Shown here: one piece after another, positions 34,701 through 47,416 of the stretch
Position numbering within the stretch: position 1 is the first letter of the stretch
Layout of the letters: every line of letters starts with the position of its first letter
NCBI GenBank assembly: GCA_946699065.1
Contig: CAMPDV010000008.1
Location: forward strand, 1,054,001-1,118,000
Length of the DNA stretch: 64,000 nucleotides
Reading direction: 5' to 3'
Source of the DNA: Loxodes magnus
Lineage: Eukaryota; Ciliophora; Karyorelictea; Loxodida; Loxodidae
Position numbers and translations under genes: made by a program
Notes under the pieces: model-generated
Told to the model about the DNA's origin: nothing
The model's input: only the letters and a program-made list of their open reading frames with translations
Database searches by the model: none

Positions 34701-37384
34701 TTCTGTTCTACTATATCTTCTTCCTTTTTATTTTATGCCTTTTATGTTTCTCCAATACTTACAACTTTTAAAAATACCTCCTCTAAAGTTGTAACTGACA
34801 TTCCATAGGATTAAATCTAGAGATTTTGCAGAGAACTGTCTAAATCTTGAAATAAAAATCTGAATTAACTGCTTTATTCTAATGGAAGTTGCACTTCAAA
34901 ATCTGTTCCTATATTACTTAGTATAATAGGATCGTCAATATACTTTTTTATCAGCTGCATTATTGTTTCTTGAACTTAGATTTTTTAAGAAGAATGAATG
35001 TCATTGTTAAGAACCATTGTCAGATTATATCCTACTCCATATCTATTTTTCAGTCACAACGATCCTCCACAACAACTTAGCTTGCCTTCAGACATAATGC
35101 CAATTCTATCTCCTAAAATATCAGCTTCTTCCATATAATGTGTAGTTAGTATAATTATCTTATTCTCTTTTTTCATCTTTAGCATATCTCACATCATTCT
35201 TCTTGCTGTCAGATCCATTCCACTAGTAGGTTCGTCAAGTAGAATTAAATCTGAGTTTCCTATAAGTGCTAGGCCTAAAGACAACTTTCTTTTTTATCCT
35301 CCACTTAGTTATTTAGTTTTGAAATTAGTTCTATGATTAAGCTTTACATCGTTTATTATTTGCTATACTTATTAGTTTCTTTCTTACTTTTTGGTAATTC
35401 CCTTAAAAACTGCGTACATCTATAAATGCTCTTAGACAGTCATTACATCATACAGAACATCATGCTATGGGCAGACTCCCATTCTTTATCTTATTTCTTC
35501 CTAGTTATCTTAAATATCCTAATTATGGAATAGCATTTATCCTGAAGATGGTTTTATCAATCCTGTTAGCATAGATATACTAGTCGTTTTTCCTGCACCA
35601 TTGTGACCCAGAAGCGCAAAGATTTATCCTTTATAAATAGTCAAATCTAATCCATCTACCGCTGTCTTATTACCAAACTATTTCCTTAAATCTCTTATTA
35701 GTAAAGCATCTCCATTAGACTCCTAAATCTTTAGATTAGCATCTACCTTCTCAATAGTATCTTCATCTACATTCAAGCAAGGCAATACTTCTTTAACCAT
35801 TATTTTCTTTTTCTTACATCAGAAGTCCTTTTAACACAAAAAATACCATTTTTTGGGAGAACCATTTCCGATTGGAAGAACTTAGTCCAAATAGATTCCA
35901 AGAAAAGTAAAAACTAAAAAGTCAATAAAGAAGAACATCAAAGTTAAACCAAATCAGTAGTTATGGTACTAATCTCTTATGCTATCTCACTACATTCCTT
36001 CTTCTCCTGCTTCATATAAACCTAAAGACTCACACCCAAGAGTTAATGCCGTGTTTGGAAGTATAGAAGCTGCTTATTTGTTTTCTAAAGGAATATCTGG
36101 GTTTATAACAGCAAAAGCTATAAAGTAACTGAAAAAGAAAAAGCCAAAGCCTAGCATTGTAGCTATTTTAACTCTGACAAAGAACACACTAATTATTAAA
36201 ATAAGTTACCTGATAAAAACGCTATAGGCTAAAGTGCTTAATCCATAAAGTAAGTAAAATACGAAAATTAGTCCTTTGTCACTGTAAGGAAATATGCTTT
36301 TTCCCGATAGCCCTGTATTCACTAAAGCTATAAAAATGTAAATAACAAAATAAAAAATTAAGTAACTAGACCAGAAAGCGCTATCTGTCATTCCCATCAT
36401 CTTCATATTTTCTTTTATTGTTGTTTCTTTTTCATAAACTAGTTTGGAGAGAAGTCTTGCAAAAGGAACAAAGTAGGAAATTATAAGTAGAAAAGGTAAG
36501 GCTCCTTGTATTATTCCTTAATAAGAGTCTTCCACGTAGTCATCTGAATGGAACGGAACGATGCCTTCTTCAATATAAGCATCTTCGTTCTTTGACATTT
36601 TCTTTATTAAAAAATTCTGAACCAAGTTTTATATGTGTAAATAGCCGATTCTATGGAAATCACTGTGATAATCAAGATTTGGCCCTATAGAAAAAGTATT
36701 GTATGCTTCTCCATCTCAGTTTTTAGTTCATAGAATATCAATGAACTCTTAGTTTTAATCGTAATTAAGAGGATCCGTGTAATTAAAATGAATTCGATAT
36801 TCTATCTCACTTTCTCCATCTCATTTATCTATAGATAAGGCTCACATAACCTTAGGTCCCTCTTCATAGTCTTTACTTCTAACATAATCCTTTATTTCAT
36901 CATAGGAGTTAAAGAATCTAAATTACTAGTTAGATAGAATATTCCCTCCTTCAAATCCTACAGACGTATCTTTATAACTTTTAACTTGCTGCTCAATATA
37001 CCGAGTAAGTTCGTTATCAGGTGCTAGAGCTATAATATTTTGTACATATTGATCAGGAAATGCAAGAGGTAATTTGTTCCACATGAACATTAAATCTCTA
37101 TTGACAGTATAGTAATAGGCTGTTTAATTATCATCAAAAACAGGCTAAGCAGAGTTTTCAATTAATGTAAACTGACTATGTGAAGGAGGTGCAATGAGAT
37201 TCAGATATATAGGAATATAAGCTGCTGCTTTTTTATCCTTTGAATCAATCGCTTAACGAATCAAAATCATCGCGATAACACAAAAGATTGGGAAGAAAAC
37301 TTCGCATATAGAACCTACTGGCTTTCTCTTGAAAATAATTCAGTTCTTTCACAGCAAAGCTCGTAATTAGTTCCAATAGGCCAT
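31725..37384 (-). CDS. Full-length ABCA-family lipid-type ABC transporter
   Basis: About 1871 aa: two halves of membrane domain plus nucleotide-binding domain. The N-terminus (MAYWNQLRALLWKNWIIFKR) is typical of ABCA, with a large loop between helix 1 and the helix bundle. NBD1 (from about residue 555): Walker [11 protein letters not shown], signature [15 protein letters not shown], Walker [13 protein letters not shown], switch [12 protein letters not shown]2 (from about 1430): [46 protein letters not shown]. Both sites look catalytically complete. The C-terminal ABCA motif SQTTLEQIFNFFAKQ appears only after removal of a 23-nt intron (31965-31987); a roughly 45-residue Gln/Asn-rich tail then runs to TGA 31727. 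A second, in-frame 21-nt intron is likely at 36189-36209. ABCA proteins move lipids across membranes; the substrate here is unknown. Confidence 0.95.
31965..31987 (-). other. Intron, 23 nt, in ABCA transporter gene
   Basis: Minus strand GTAAAATT...TATATAG. Splicing restores the conserved ABCA C-terminal motif (LSQTTLEQIF), which otherwise sits in another frame. Confidence 0.92.
36189..36209 (-). other. Probable in-frame intron, 21 nt, in ABCA transporter gene
   Basis: Minus strand GTAACTTATTTTAATAATTAG. It is a multiple of three and has no TGA, so it would be translated silently as QLILIIS. Without it, [19 protein letters not shown] matches the usual ABCA helix better. Confidence 0.65.
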
Positions 37385-39154
37385 TTTTATAATGCAAGGA
37401 ATATTAAATGAACTTAATAAGTTAAAAACGCTTATAAATATCAAAGCAAATATACACTTCTCACTTAAATATTTAGCTTAAAATCAACTAACTTGCCTTA
37501 AACTCACAGATGTTTTTAATTGGTTATTTTATAAATAAACTTAGCATGCAAATAAATGCATAGGCATATAAAGAATAAGCATTTCTATATTTCAAAGTAA
37601 ATAATAAGTAAATTTAGCTTTATTAAATACTAAGAAGCAAAAACTTAATTAAAGCTAAAATATTCTAACTTAATCTTAAATCAATGAGTGTAATAATAAT
37701 TTTAGAAGCTATTTAATATTTATTATCTATCTAGGCTCATTTGCTAAAAAGCTAAACTACTAATATTTCTATTCATTTATAGAGATTAAAATAATTAGCT
37801 GTTCAGTGATTTGAAAATATTTTGAAGCTTTGGAAAAGGTAATATGTGATGATAAGTGGTAGAAGCTAAATGAGTTATGGGTTTAATAAAGATGATCTGA
37901 TAAAAAGCGGGATAATAAGAAAAAAAAGGGAAATGGGAATCATAATTAATAAGAAGGATAAAAGCTACAAATAAGTTATTGGACTAAATTAAATCTTGCT
38001 AATTATAAGAAGAATGACTAATAAGAGTCTAAATACTAAGCCTTTTATAATCTCAAAATTTCTAGCTCTTTCAAGAAGCTTATTTTCTGATTTTAACCAA
38101 GTCTTGATTTCATTTTAAATGGGGGGAAGAAATAAACAAAGCTAAGAAAAGATATAACAAAATAATAAAATGGAATTATAAAGTTAAATACAGTTAAAAA
38201 GAAAAATTTTCACATCACTTCAAGTACACCAACCCATTCTCTGATAAAATTAACATGAGACGTAAATATAAACTAAATATTCCTTACATACCATAAAATC
38301 TAGCATTTCAAATGAAAAAATGCATCTACATAAGCATACATAAATTAATGATATATTAATGAAAGCAATTAATTTAAAGCATATAAGTAAAATAATAAAT
38401 TAAGGGTTGTTCTAATATTATGTTCACAAGAGTTAAGTTACTCAATTTTATGTTTAATGAATTCATCATCTTTACTATAATTCATAGTAAAATAGGTATC
38501 AGATCTGAATATATTATGATATTTTAATCAAATCAAATTCTTGAATGAGGTTAATTTGAATACTTAGAGAAGTTTCTATATAAATTTTTTTCCAAAAGAA
38601 GATTATCCCAAAAAGCGTGAATAGAGAAAAAATAGACAAGAAATAGTTATAATCTAGATAGTGTCATATATTCACTCCGAGATTAGAAATAATAGAAGTA
38701 AAATAGAAGTAATCGAAATAGTTAGTTAGGAAACTCCAATAATCTTCTTTATAAACCAATGATACCTAAAATAAAATGTCTTGTTATTATTCCTTTACTA
38801 CTTATACAAGTTTAAGCGAATTTATTTAGGATTAAAGTATATCAAACTAATTGAATAATGATGCTAAATAATTTTTCTCTCTAACTGGAAATTACAACCC
38901 TTTTATATTTAAAATCCCCTTTATTAATATCTAATTTTACTAAATGAATAGCAAAAATCTTAGCGTTAAATAAGAAATTACATATGAAACTTATTAATTT
39001 TATATTAAGACATGAAGATAACTCCACATTATTTTGAAATATTTAAACACTTATATAACTAAATGATTTTTACCTAACAATCATTTTTTAGTATTAATTA
39101 TCCAAAAATGTTAATTAATCATATATATGCCCAGACCATATTTAAGAAAATAAA
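37385..39154. promoter_or_regulatory. Long upstream region of divergent ABCA and TmcB-like genes
   Basis: About 1.8 kb, AT-rich, with a slightly more G-rich patch around 37800-38130. I see no convincing exon or RNA. It holds both promoters. Confidence 0.4.
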
Positions 39155-42100
39155 ATGTCAGCATTTCGCTTAAAACTAGAAAATAACATTTTTTAATTTT
39201 TTAGCTTTAGCCTCATAGAGTAAAAGTAGGTAAAGCAAAATTTTAGTGTGATGTTGCTGCTGCTGCATAATTTGTAGCTGCTAAGTTTTATTTTGGATTC
39301 AGCTTATCTGGATAATTTTGTGAGCAAGAAAATTAATATTTTAAGATTGTTTGGAAATAGCGAATTTGAACTGTGAAGGTTTATAGTGAGTACTCTTGTG
39401 CTAGTTGGATGCTTTTCTTTAATATTACTAAAGAAATACAATTATATAGTTAATATTTTTAGCATTTTACCTTGGATTATTTCTCCTCTACTTAGTGAAT
39501 GATTCTTGTCACCTATCAAAGATTTAAGTTAACTGACTTCTTAAATATTGGCAGCTCCTGGACTTATTTTATGAGCGTAAGTTTATTTAATCTTAAGTAT
39601 GAATCTGATATTTTAAGGTCTGATAATAGGCTTATACAATAACGTTTAGTATGAAGTTAAAGATTACTTGTCTGTGTAAGTTTACTTTATGGTTATACAG
39701 CTAAGAGATGTAGATTAAATGGATTGTCTTATTTCTATTTTTCAGAGAGATCTCTATTGCACTATATGTACTTAAGCTTTACTCCTTAAACCTATATTTC
39801 ACTTTAGTCTTGCAACTCATATACTTGCTTATCTGCTTCAAAAAGAATGTGTTTATGTAGATGGAAACTGAAATAAGGTTTAGTAGCATATAAGCAGTAA
39901 AGTGCTGAAGCTTATTTCTGGTAGTAATAGAAGTGAATTATGAAGTAGAAGTTCTACAAAAGATAATTAGCTTGCTGTTTATAATTCCTATCATCTTTAC
40001 CATGCATAGATTTAAATGCTTATGAGCTCTTTATGAGATAAATATCAAAAGCTTGAATGCTGGTAAAGTGAATAACTTTATAGTTTTAATGCTTAGTATG
40101 TGCAAGAAAAAAAATAAGGAGTTGATCCTAAAGGGAATACTGCTTGAAAACTTACTAGAGTTAGAGGATATAAAAAGTAAAAAGATATAATAGAGATTTT
40201 TTGAGGCTATAAGCTAAAGAGTATCAAGATACTTATAAAAGATGACTAAAAAGAATATAAAAGTACCTTCTATACTGTACTTGCAAGTAGCTAGAATTCA
40301 TTTTTTCTACTTAAATGATATTAAAAACACTTTGATATTTCTATCCAAGGCATAAAAATAGAATGGTGGATTTATCTATAAATTCCAAATTAAATATTTT
40401 GGCTTTTTACTTAATAAAAAATTGCAGAATATGAAACAATAGCAGTTGTAAACCTATATTGACAAATATGTTAGTAAGACTAAATAGTCAAAAGGAACGG
40501 AGATATTAAACCCACTATAAGTCTTAAAACTAGAGGAGATCATTGATTATCTGCAAGATGAGATCTCATAATTATAAATCCATTATTCTAATTTCTGAAG
40601 TGCTATGTTATAATAGGGAGAAGATCATTAAACCTTTATAGACTTGAACTCAAAATGTTTAAAAGGATTAAATAATGTTAAAAAATTGTGAAAATAAGCA
40701 TAAGAAATTTGCTTTTATAACATATAAGCAACAGCTGTATATTGCTACTTTCTTTCTCACATTCGAAAGGAGCATTTGAAGTCATAAAAATGCTTTAACA
40801 GAGCTTTAAATATGAAATAAGAAAGATTCAAGTAATAAATGAGACATAGTAGCAACTAAATTCTGAGCTTCATTTTTAATGAAGACACTGTTATTTTTAG
40901 AATTAGTACTTCTGCCTAAAAGTTTGGCCAAATTATCTAGGCTTCATAGAATTGCTTTTATGTTTTTGGCTATAAACCTTAAGAGTTACAAAGTATGAAA
41001 ATAGGAATTTTGATGCCAACTTAGATTGCTCTCTATCACGATAAATACATATCAGAATATTTAGATAAGCAAACTTAGACAACAAATATGGATAATTTAT
41101 ACGCAGTGGATAAGCATGGTCTATTGTTTCCTGTTTAAAAAATGGTTCAGAAAATATATAGTGAGAAATATGAAGAGGATATGGAGCTAATAGTCATACT
41201 ATAGTAAATCAAAGAGAAATATGACAGAGCTACTATGTTTCTAAACTAGAACTTACAAATTATGTATGTATCTCAGAACTTAATCAACATTATGGGTAAA
41301 TCTTTGTGCGAATCTTTATATTAGCATAATGTTCATCTGTCTTGCTTAATTCCTGAAGTTGCTGATAACTTAAAAGAATTTTCTACTCCTACAGAAACAG
41401 ACTTACTTTTTCCCTAAGGTGTTCATTAAATAAATTGTATGCTAGGGTTGAATAGAATGTATACTGTCTCTATAAAAGCTTAAAACCCTCAAAAAAATAA
41501 TAATAAAGAAAGTTAAGCGAAAAACAAAAATATGACATACAATGATTTTTCCTAAGTTGGAGCCTTAAACTAACAAGAAGAAAATTCTATATGGGAAACT
41601 GCCAAAACATTTACAAGCTTTTAGTTCATTGTTCATATAGAGAAAAAAATAATAAGAGGATCTAATACTGATTTCTATTATATTGTCCATCTTAATATCA
41701 GTCAGAGCTAAATTAACAAACTCAATTTATAACTCCAGCCTCTATAAAAACTACCAACTTAGTAATTAAGATTTGCTTAGATTAATTTTTCTGAAATTTA
41801 AACTTCAGATCCTGAGAATGAAGTATATTAGGCAAGTGTTTCTAGCACAAAAGAGGTTAGAATTGAAAGGGTGATTAAGAAGCATATTAAGGAAAAGTCT
41901 CTTCTTTCTGTTCCTAAGTGAATAAGATTTTTATATTATGTGGGGTTTTTGCTCTTCTTAATTTAGATTGGATCTGTTCTAGTTTTTACTTCAATTATGA
42001 GCAGTTTAGCGAACTAAGCTCATAGTGTAGGAATTTATTAATTTCACTTATCAGATATGGTAAAAAATTTAAGAAACGAAGGTAAAAGCACAAGATATAT

Positions 42101-43901
42101 TTCCTTATTTGCATCTAATATGCTAGATACTAACCTATTAGTGGAATAAGGGAAAACAACTGAACAATTTGAAGCTTACTAAAGAAGTTGAGAGTACGAA
42201 AGTGCTATTGAAATACTTGACCACTTAAATTCATTATGTGGAGATAACTTTCCAGAAAGTTTAGAAGATGATTTCAAATAAATCTGCTTTTCAATATTAT
42301 AAGTGCCTGATATTCTTGAACCTAAAAATTATATTTAAACCAGTATTTTTCAGTCAGTAAACATGCTAACAGCTACAGTTTTTCATAAGAATCCAGAACC
42401 TTTAAACTTTTTAGTGATTGATAATCCTTAAATGAAGCATATAAACTATATGAGTTATAACACTCTTCTAGGCTATTTTTACGATGAATCTAACTATTAT
42501 AGGAGCCATTTTAACGATAAGTATAATAAAGATTCTTATAAAAGCATTATTTCAGGACTCATAATGCTCCTCATATGCTTTTGCATAGGGATTTTGCTCA
42601 TAGTTGCATTTGTTAAAGTTCTTATTGATATTCAAACAAATGAACTTAACATTATATCTATTATACTTAATATCCCGTTAAAGGAAAAATAATTGCTTTA
42701 TAAAAGTTATTGAGCTTAGAACGCTAAATCCAATCTAGTTAATCACCTGGCAAATGAAGAAGCAGTTATTCAAGATTTTTAAAAGCAATTTAAAGATAAA
42801 AAAGATGCCTAAAACAAATCCTAAGAATAGACAATAGGAAAGTTCACTAAGAGCTGTGAAGAAAGTAACTACATTTAGAGTGATATAAATGAAGAATAAT
42901 CTGGATAAGTTATTCCTGCTGAGTACTGTGATAACAAAATTATATCATCTATACCTTCTGAGTCTAAAAATTCAGAAGACAATAAATTTTCTTCTAATTA
43001 CTCTGGAGATAAGAAGAAAGAAAAAAAAAATTATCTTCACAAGTTCAAAAAGAAGTAAAAGAAAGAATCAAAGCAGAAAAAATTAAACTTAAAACGGTAG
43101 CTATATAGTTCATAGTACAAGCAGATAGGTTTACTTTTACTATGTGTACTATTTTGCTTGGTGTATTTGATAGTAGTTTTATACATATTCAATATAAAGC
43201 TTTACTTTATATACAAGAGGCTTGAATTGATGAATGCACTTGAACTATTAGAGATTGACTTGAACATTGGATCCTCAATTCTTTTGGAACTTATTACATT
43301 AAATAATACCACTAATATCTTAAATGAAAACACGTATACTATTAGTCAATATTGATAAGAGCGCATTGAAAAAGAGAGAAAGAACTTTAACACCAAACTT
43401 AAGAACCTAAAAGGCCATTATGAAAATGAAGTTAAAGACTTTTATAAGAATTATTATTAAGATGATTTATGTTCTCTTCCTTCACTATCTCAGGACGAAA
43501 ACTGCTTAACTGTAGACAATGGTTTATTAGCTAAAGGAGGAGATATAGCCATTTTGAGAATGACTGATATCTTCATTTAAGTAGTTGAAGGTTATAAAAA
43601 TAAATTTGTCATTTATGAATAGATCGAAAACTATACAAACATACTTAATGAAGAATTCAGAGATTTACTACACTAGTCATTTGACAATTTTAAAAATGAC
43701 ATTAAAATCTATTAGATTCATTTTGTACTCTGATATGGCTCAATATAAATAGTCGCTTTATTTATATGATATAAAATAGTTAACATTCTCAAGAAAAGAC
43801 TACTTAGTGTCAGAATGACTTTTAAGAATGTTCCATTATATTTACTAGCTTAGTCTAAAGAAGCCTATAAATTCCTTGTGCATATTGATGTAACTAAATG
43901 A
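39155..43901 (+). CDS. TmcB-like multipass membrane protein with PAS domain
   Basis: About 1573 aa with one 25-nt intron (39676-39700). The N-terminus MSAFRLKLENNIFQFFSFSL and the following Leu-rich helices (to about residue 330) resemble the tiny-macrocysts (TmcB)-type family expanded in ciliates. A PAS-like domain lies at about 555-690: HSSNQILSFIFNEDTVIF, KIGILMPTQIALYHDKYISE, with the LMP and HD motifs typical of the PAS domain in this family. More helices follow at about 915-940, 1118-1148, 1315-1340 and 1513-1540, separated by large hydrophilic loops, some rich in Lys/Glu/Asn. Ends at TGA 43899. The family role is unknown; a sensory or signalling function is inferred from the PAS domain. 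ATG 39155 was chosen over ATG 39251 because it adds the conserved N-terminal block in the same frame. Confidence 0.75.
39676..39700 (+). other. Intron, 25 nt, in TmcB-like gene
   Basis: GTAAGTTTAC...TATACAG. Moves the frame from 2 to 0 and joins KDYLSV to QEMQIKWIVLFLFF, the start of a transmembrane segment. Confidence 0.85.
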
Positions 43902-44255
43902 TAATTGTTAATTTTTAAATCTGCATGCTTAGTAATATTATCCTATGTCTCAACTTTATAATAGTAGCCTTTCAGTTAATTATATGCTATAACTATATTG
44001 TAAATTAAACCATTTTCAGTAATAGCTACCATTCTCTCTTTATAACATTTCTTTAATCTTTAGTTAAATTATCATACTAAGCTAAAATCAATCTAATATT
44101 TTGTATTTAAATCCTTTACTTACATTCTTAGAGGTACTAAATCTAAGAGACTTATGTTGCTATAGCATTCAATCCTTTTATTGGAAGACTATAAAGTTTA
44201 TTTCTAGTACGATTGTTAAATTTTGAACCATCTTAGCTTTCTTTTACCTTCTACT
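43902..44255. other. Intergenic, AT-rich
   Basis: Short spacer between two plus-strand membrane protein genes. Nothing specific seen. Confidence 0.45.
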
Positions 44256-46708
44256 ATGCACTAGATTCGGATCTACTCTCTGCTACTGATTTAGAGTAAT
44301 ACCGTTATATTTAAATACTAGTAGAGATAGTAGCGTTTAGAATTAAAAGCCTTAGTAGAAGTAAATAGAGGGATTATAAGATAAATGTAAATTAAATAAA
44401 AGAATGTTAAAGCTAGAACTGCTATCAAGTCTATTAGCATTGCAGTAGGTGATATGGAATTTTAGAACTTCTAAGAATCTCCTAACTCCCTTAACCCTAG
44501 ATTTAGCCAAAGCAAATGCAACTTCCATCAGTCTTAATTATTTGACTTTTAGTGCTTGAAGTAAAGATATAAAATTCACCGTTAAAAGATTAGGGAAGGA
44601 AATAAGGTCTAGAGTTTGAACTTATCTAAATCAAAGTATACTTTCAAACTTTCGTAGCTTAACCGACCTGAATAAAACTTTAAGCAAGCAAACGAAAATT
44701 AAATTAGCAAAACTGTGGGGAACTCGCTTGCTGATTTCTCCAGCTACTTGGACGAATCTATTAAAAGTAAGAAAGTAAAGAAGAAAAAATGAAAAGAGTA
44801 CAATTCTTTTGAAGCTAACCTTTGATAGAAAAGATTGATAAATTCTAATTCTTCTCCATTAAGAAAAATAAATTTTGGAAAGATATAATGCTTAAAAAAT
44901 CTAGTTAAGATCATTAATAAAAAGTAAAAGAGATTTGAATTCGTTTAGCAGCCACTTCAATAAATCGAATAGCTTCCTTATGGAAGCTAACTTCTTAATG
45001 CAATTATCTCAGGCACGTGCACCCCTAAAGATAAAAGTACTGACAATTTTTTTCAATATGTTCAAGGAAATTAAAAAGGCTCAAAAAATCCTTTGAATTT
45101 GTAAAAGAAAAAGGCAAGAAAGAAGTTTGAAGAAAGACAAATAGTATTTAAAAGGCAATAGAACTAATTAAATAGGGCTGAGGAACATGTACAAGTTGAA
45201 TAAAAACAAAGGAAAATAAGTTTGTAGCAAATAATTCCTGCTATAAAAAGCATATCTGATTAAAAGCCAAATGATAACTAGTAAGAATTAAATTCTCTTT
45301 TAATTTAAGGGAAGCTTGGCTTAAGACTTTTACCATCTGTTTCTATTAATTCCTAAGAATAACCACTATCCTTTATATAAAAACTATAGCTAACTAAAGA
45401 AAAGCCAAAAGAACCTTAAAAAAATTCAATGTTTTCTAAATATTTCACTGTTAAGAGACCAAAATCCTTTTTGAAAAAAATAATATTATCAGACTATATA
45501 GATAGTGATGAAGAAAATCAATAGCTGAAGAAGATTAAATAAGGACTTATTATGAGCAACATTTTCAGGAAAAATAAACCTATTAAAAAGAAGAGATCTT
45601 ACAATAGGTTTAAAAAGCAGATTATTAACCTTTGAAAAAAGCAAGCTTAATACTAATTAGAAGTGCATCGTTTTGAAACGTACTTTAAAAGTATAAATTA
45701 AGATATAAGTATAACTCATAAAAAGTATATGGAAATATCATGCATGTTCATTACCAAGTTTCTTAAGAAATATGTTTTCGATATCGAAACTGATATCAAT
45801 AACTAATTTTAAATACTAATAGAGCAGAACTAGATGAATTATGATTCAAAGTAGTTATTTTAATAAGTATAAATTATCAATAAATATATCAACTAGATCC
45901 TTACAGCACTCATCTAATATATTAAACAAATGCCTCCACAAGTACTTTATTGAGTTTTTTGAGTGTTTTATTCGGATATTGACTATCCTGTCAATTTTTT
46001 CCCACCTTTCGTAAAGAGTAGAATTGATTTTAGCTTTCAAAGGATTTTGTAAGTTTTTAATTTAGATCTAATAATGAATAAAAATAGTAACTGAACATGA
46101 TCTTCTTTTTCTTAACTTAGTAGGTAGTAGACAAGATATTGCTGAATAGATAAATAAATATGGTTTCTACACTGAATGAAATAAAGTCAACTAATAGAAA
46201 AGTGATAGCTAGTATTTTTCAAATATTTATACTGAAGGCTTTCTTATTTTTTGGCCGATAACCTGCTGAATAAGAAATAATAAACCGTGATATGGAGTTT
46301 GCTAACTATCGATATAAAGGAAGCGTAAGTTTATTTTACATTTAGAAACAATATGATGGAGTCGAAGGCTTGTTTTCAATTTCAGAATTAAAATCTGCTC
46401 TCAAGATATTTTCTTCTTATGAATCTGAAATTATTTAATCAATAAACAGTTTTGCAGAATAGTTATATGATTATATATACAAAAGCTTCTTGAGCAAATA
46501 CTTCAAGATCAAACTGAATTTTTAAATTAATTTTGTTTATAAGATTCTTGATCTAATGTCTTAAATGCTGTTTTTATATTTTATCCCTTTAATTATCTTA
46601 CAATTATAAAAGTATTTTTTATAATAGCTCAAGGTATTTAAAGAGAGCAGATAAAATAAATAGAAGAAAAATTTTTTAAATAGCGCATGTTCATTTTGCA
46701 TAATTTGA
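44256..46708 (+). CDS. Basic protein of unknown function with C-terminal hydrophobic segments
   Basis: About 804 aa with a 17-nt intron at 46049-46065 and a probable in-frame 21-nt intron at 46325-46345. The first 480 residues are Lys/Gln/Ser-rich and probably disordered (for example SSYLDESIKSKKVKKKK). A helical region follows, then hydrophobic stretches (YWVFWVFY; MIFFFLTQQVVDKILL; LFLYFIPLIILQLQKYFL) that may be membrane-embedded. Ends at TGA 46706. It lies 354 bp downstream of the TmcB-like gene on the same strand, but I see no sequence relation to it. I recognise no domain. ATG 44256 is the first Met in clearly coding sequence; ATG 44385 is an alternative. Confidence 0.6.
46049..46065 (+). 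other. Intron, 17 nt
   Basis: GTAAGTTTTTAATTTAG. Splicing continues a coherent protein (FSFQRILSNNEQKQQ) for another 210 residues to TGA 46706; without it a TGA occurs 33-35 bases after the acceptor. Confidence 0.85.
46325..46345 (+). other. Probable in-frame intron, 21 nt
   Basis: GTAAGTTTATTTTACATTTAG has a canonical donor and acceptor, is a multiple of three and lacks TGA. Reading through adds VSLFYIQ between YRYKGS and KQYDGVEG. Confidence 0.6.
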
Positions 46709-47416
46709 TTTTTAGACTGCTTAGGATTTTAAATCTCTTTTTCTTCTACTTTATTTTCTATAACCTAAAATACTAATTTTCTTGGACAATAAATTTTAAT
46801 TAGGTAGGCTATAACGATTAACCCTAAAATAAATATTAAGTAACATAGAAAGTGCATATTTTAACTTATGCCTCTGTCTTTGATTAGATTCTTAGCATAG
46901 CAGTTAGTACTTTAGTTGATTATTAGAAAATTCAGTTTTTACCTTTGTAACTAAATATTAGTTTTATGAAAATACCTAAATAGTTAAATTTAGTAAATCA
47001 AGAATGTGCTTTATAAATATATTCTAAGTACTCTTTCATTCTTAAACGAGCTTAAATAATTTTAATCTCTCTTAAATTAAAAATTCTTAAAATACAGAAA
47101 AGCCTTTAGTCTTTCTAATAATTCCATATCTTTTAAGTTCCTTAAATGAGCTAAGCTATATACTCGAGTATTTAGTTTGATGTTTAATCTATTTAAGTAC
47201 AATTTTCTATTTGCTAGATTTATTTAGACTAAGCTATACAAACTTACTAATAGAATATTAGTCTACAAACACATTCAATAGTCTAAAAGCTGCATAATAT
47301 GGTCTGTATGGTAGTCTCTTATATAGAGAATGAAGTAGACTTAGGGGATAAACATGTTAAATAGGTATATTAATCTTATACTAAGAAATTTCTTAATTTG
47401 TTTTAATTTCCTATAA
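46709..47416. other. Intergenic, AT-rich
   Basis: About 700 bp spacer with no gene or repeat seen. Confidence 0.5.

Noticed and set aside
39251-39253. ATG 39251 as start of the TmcB-like gene
   Set aside because: The same frame extends upstream to ATG 39155 and adds a conserved-looking N-terminal block.
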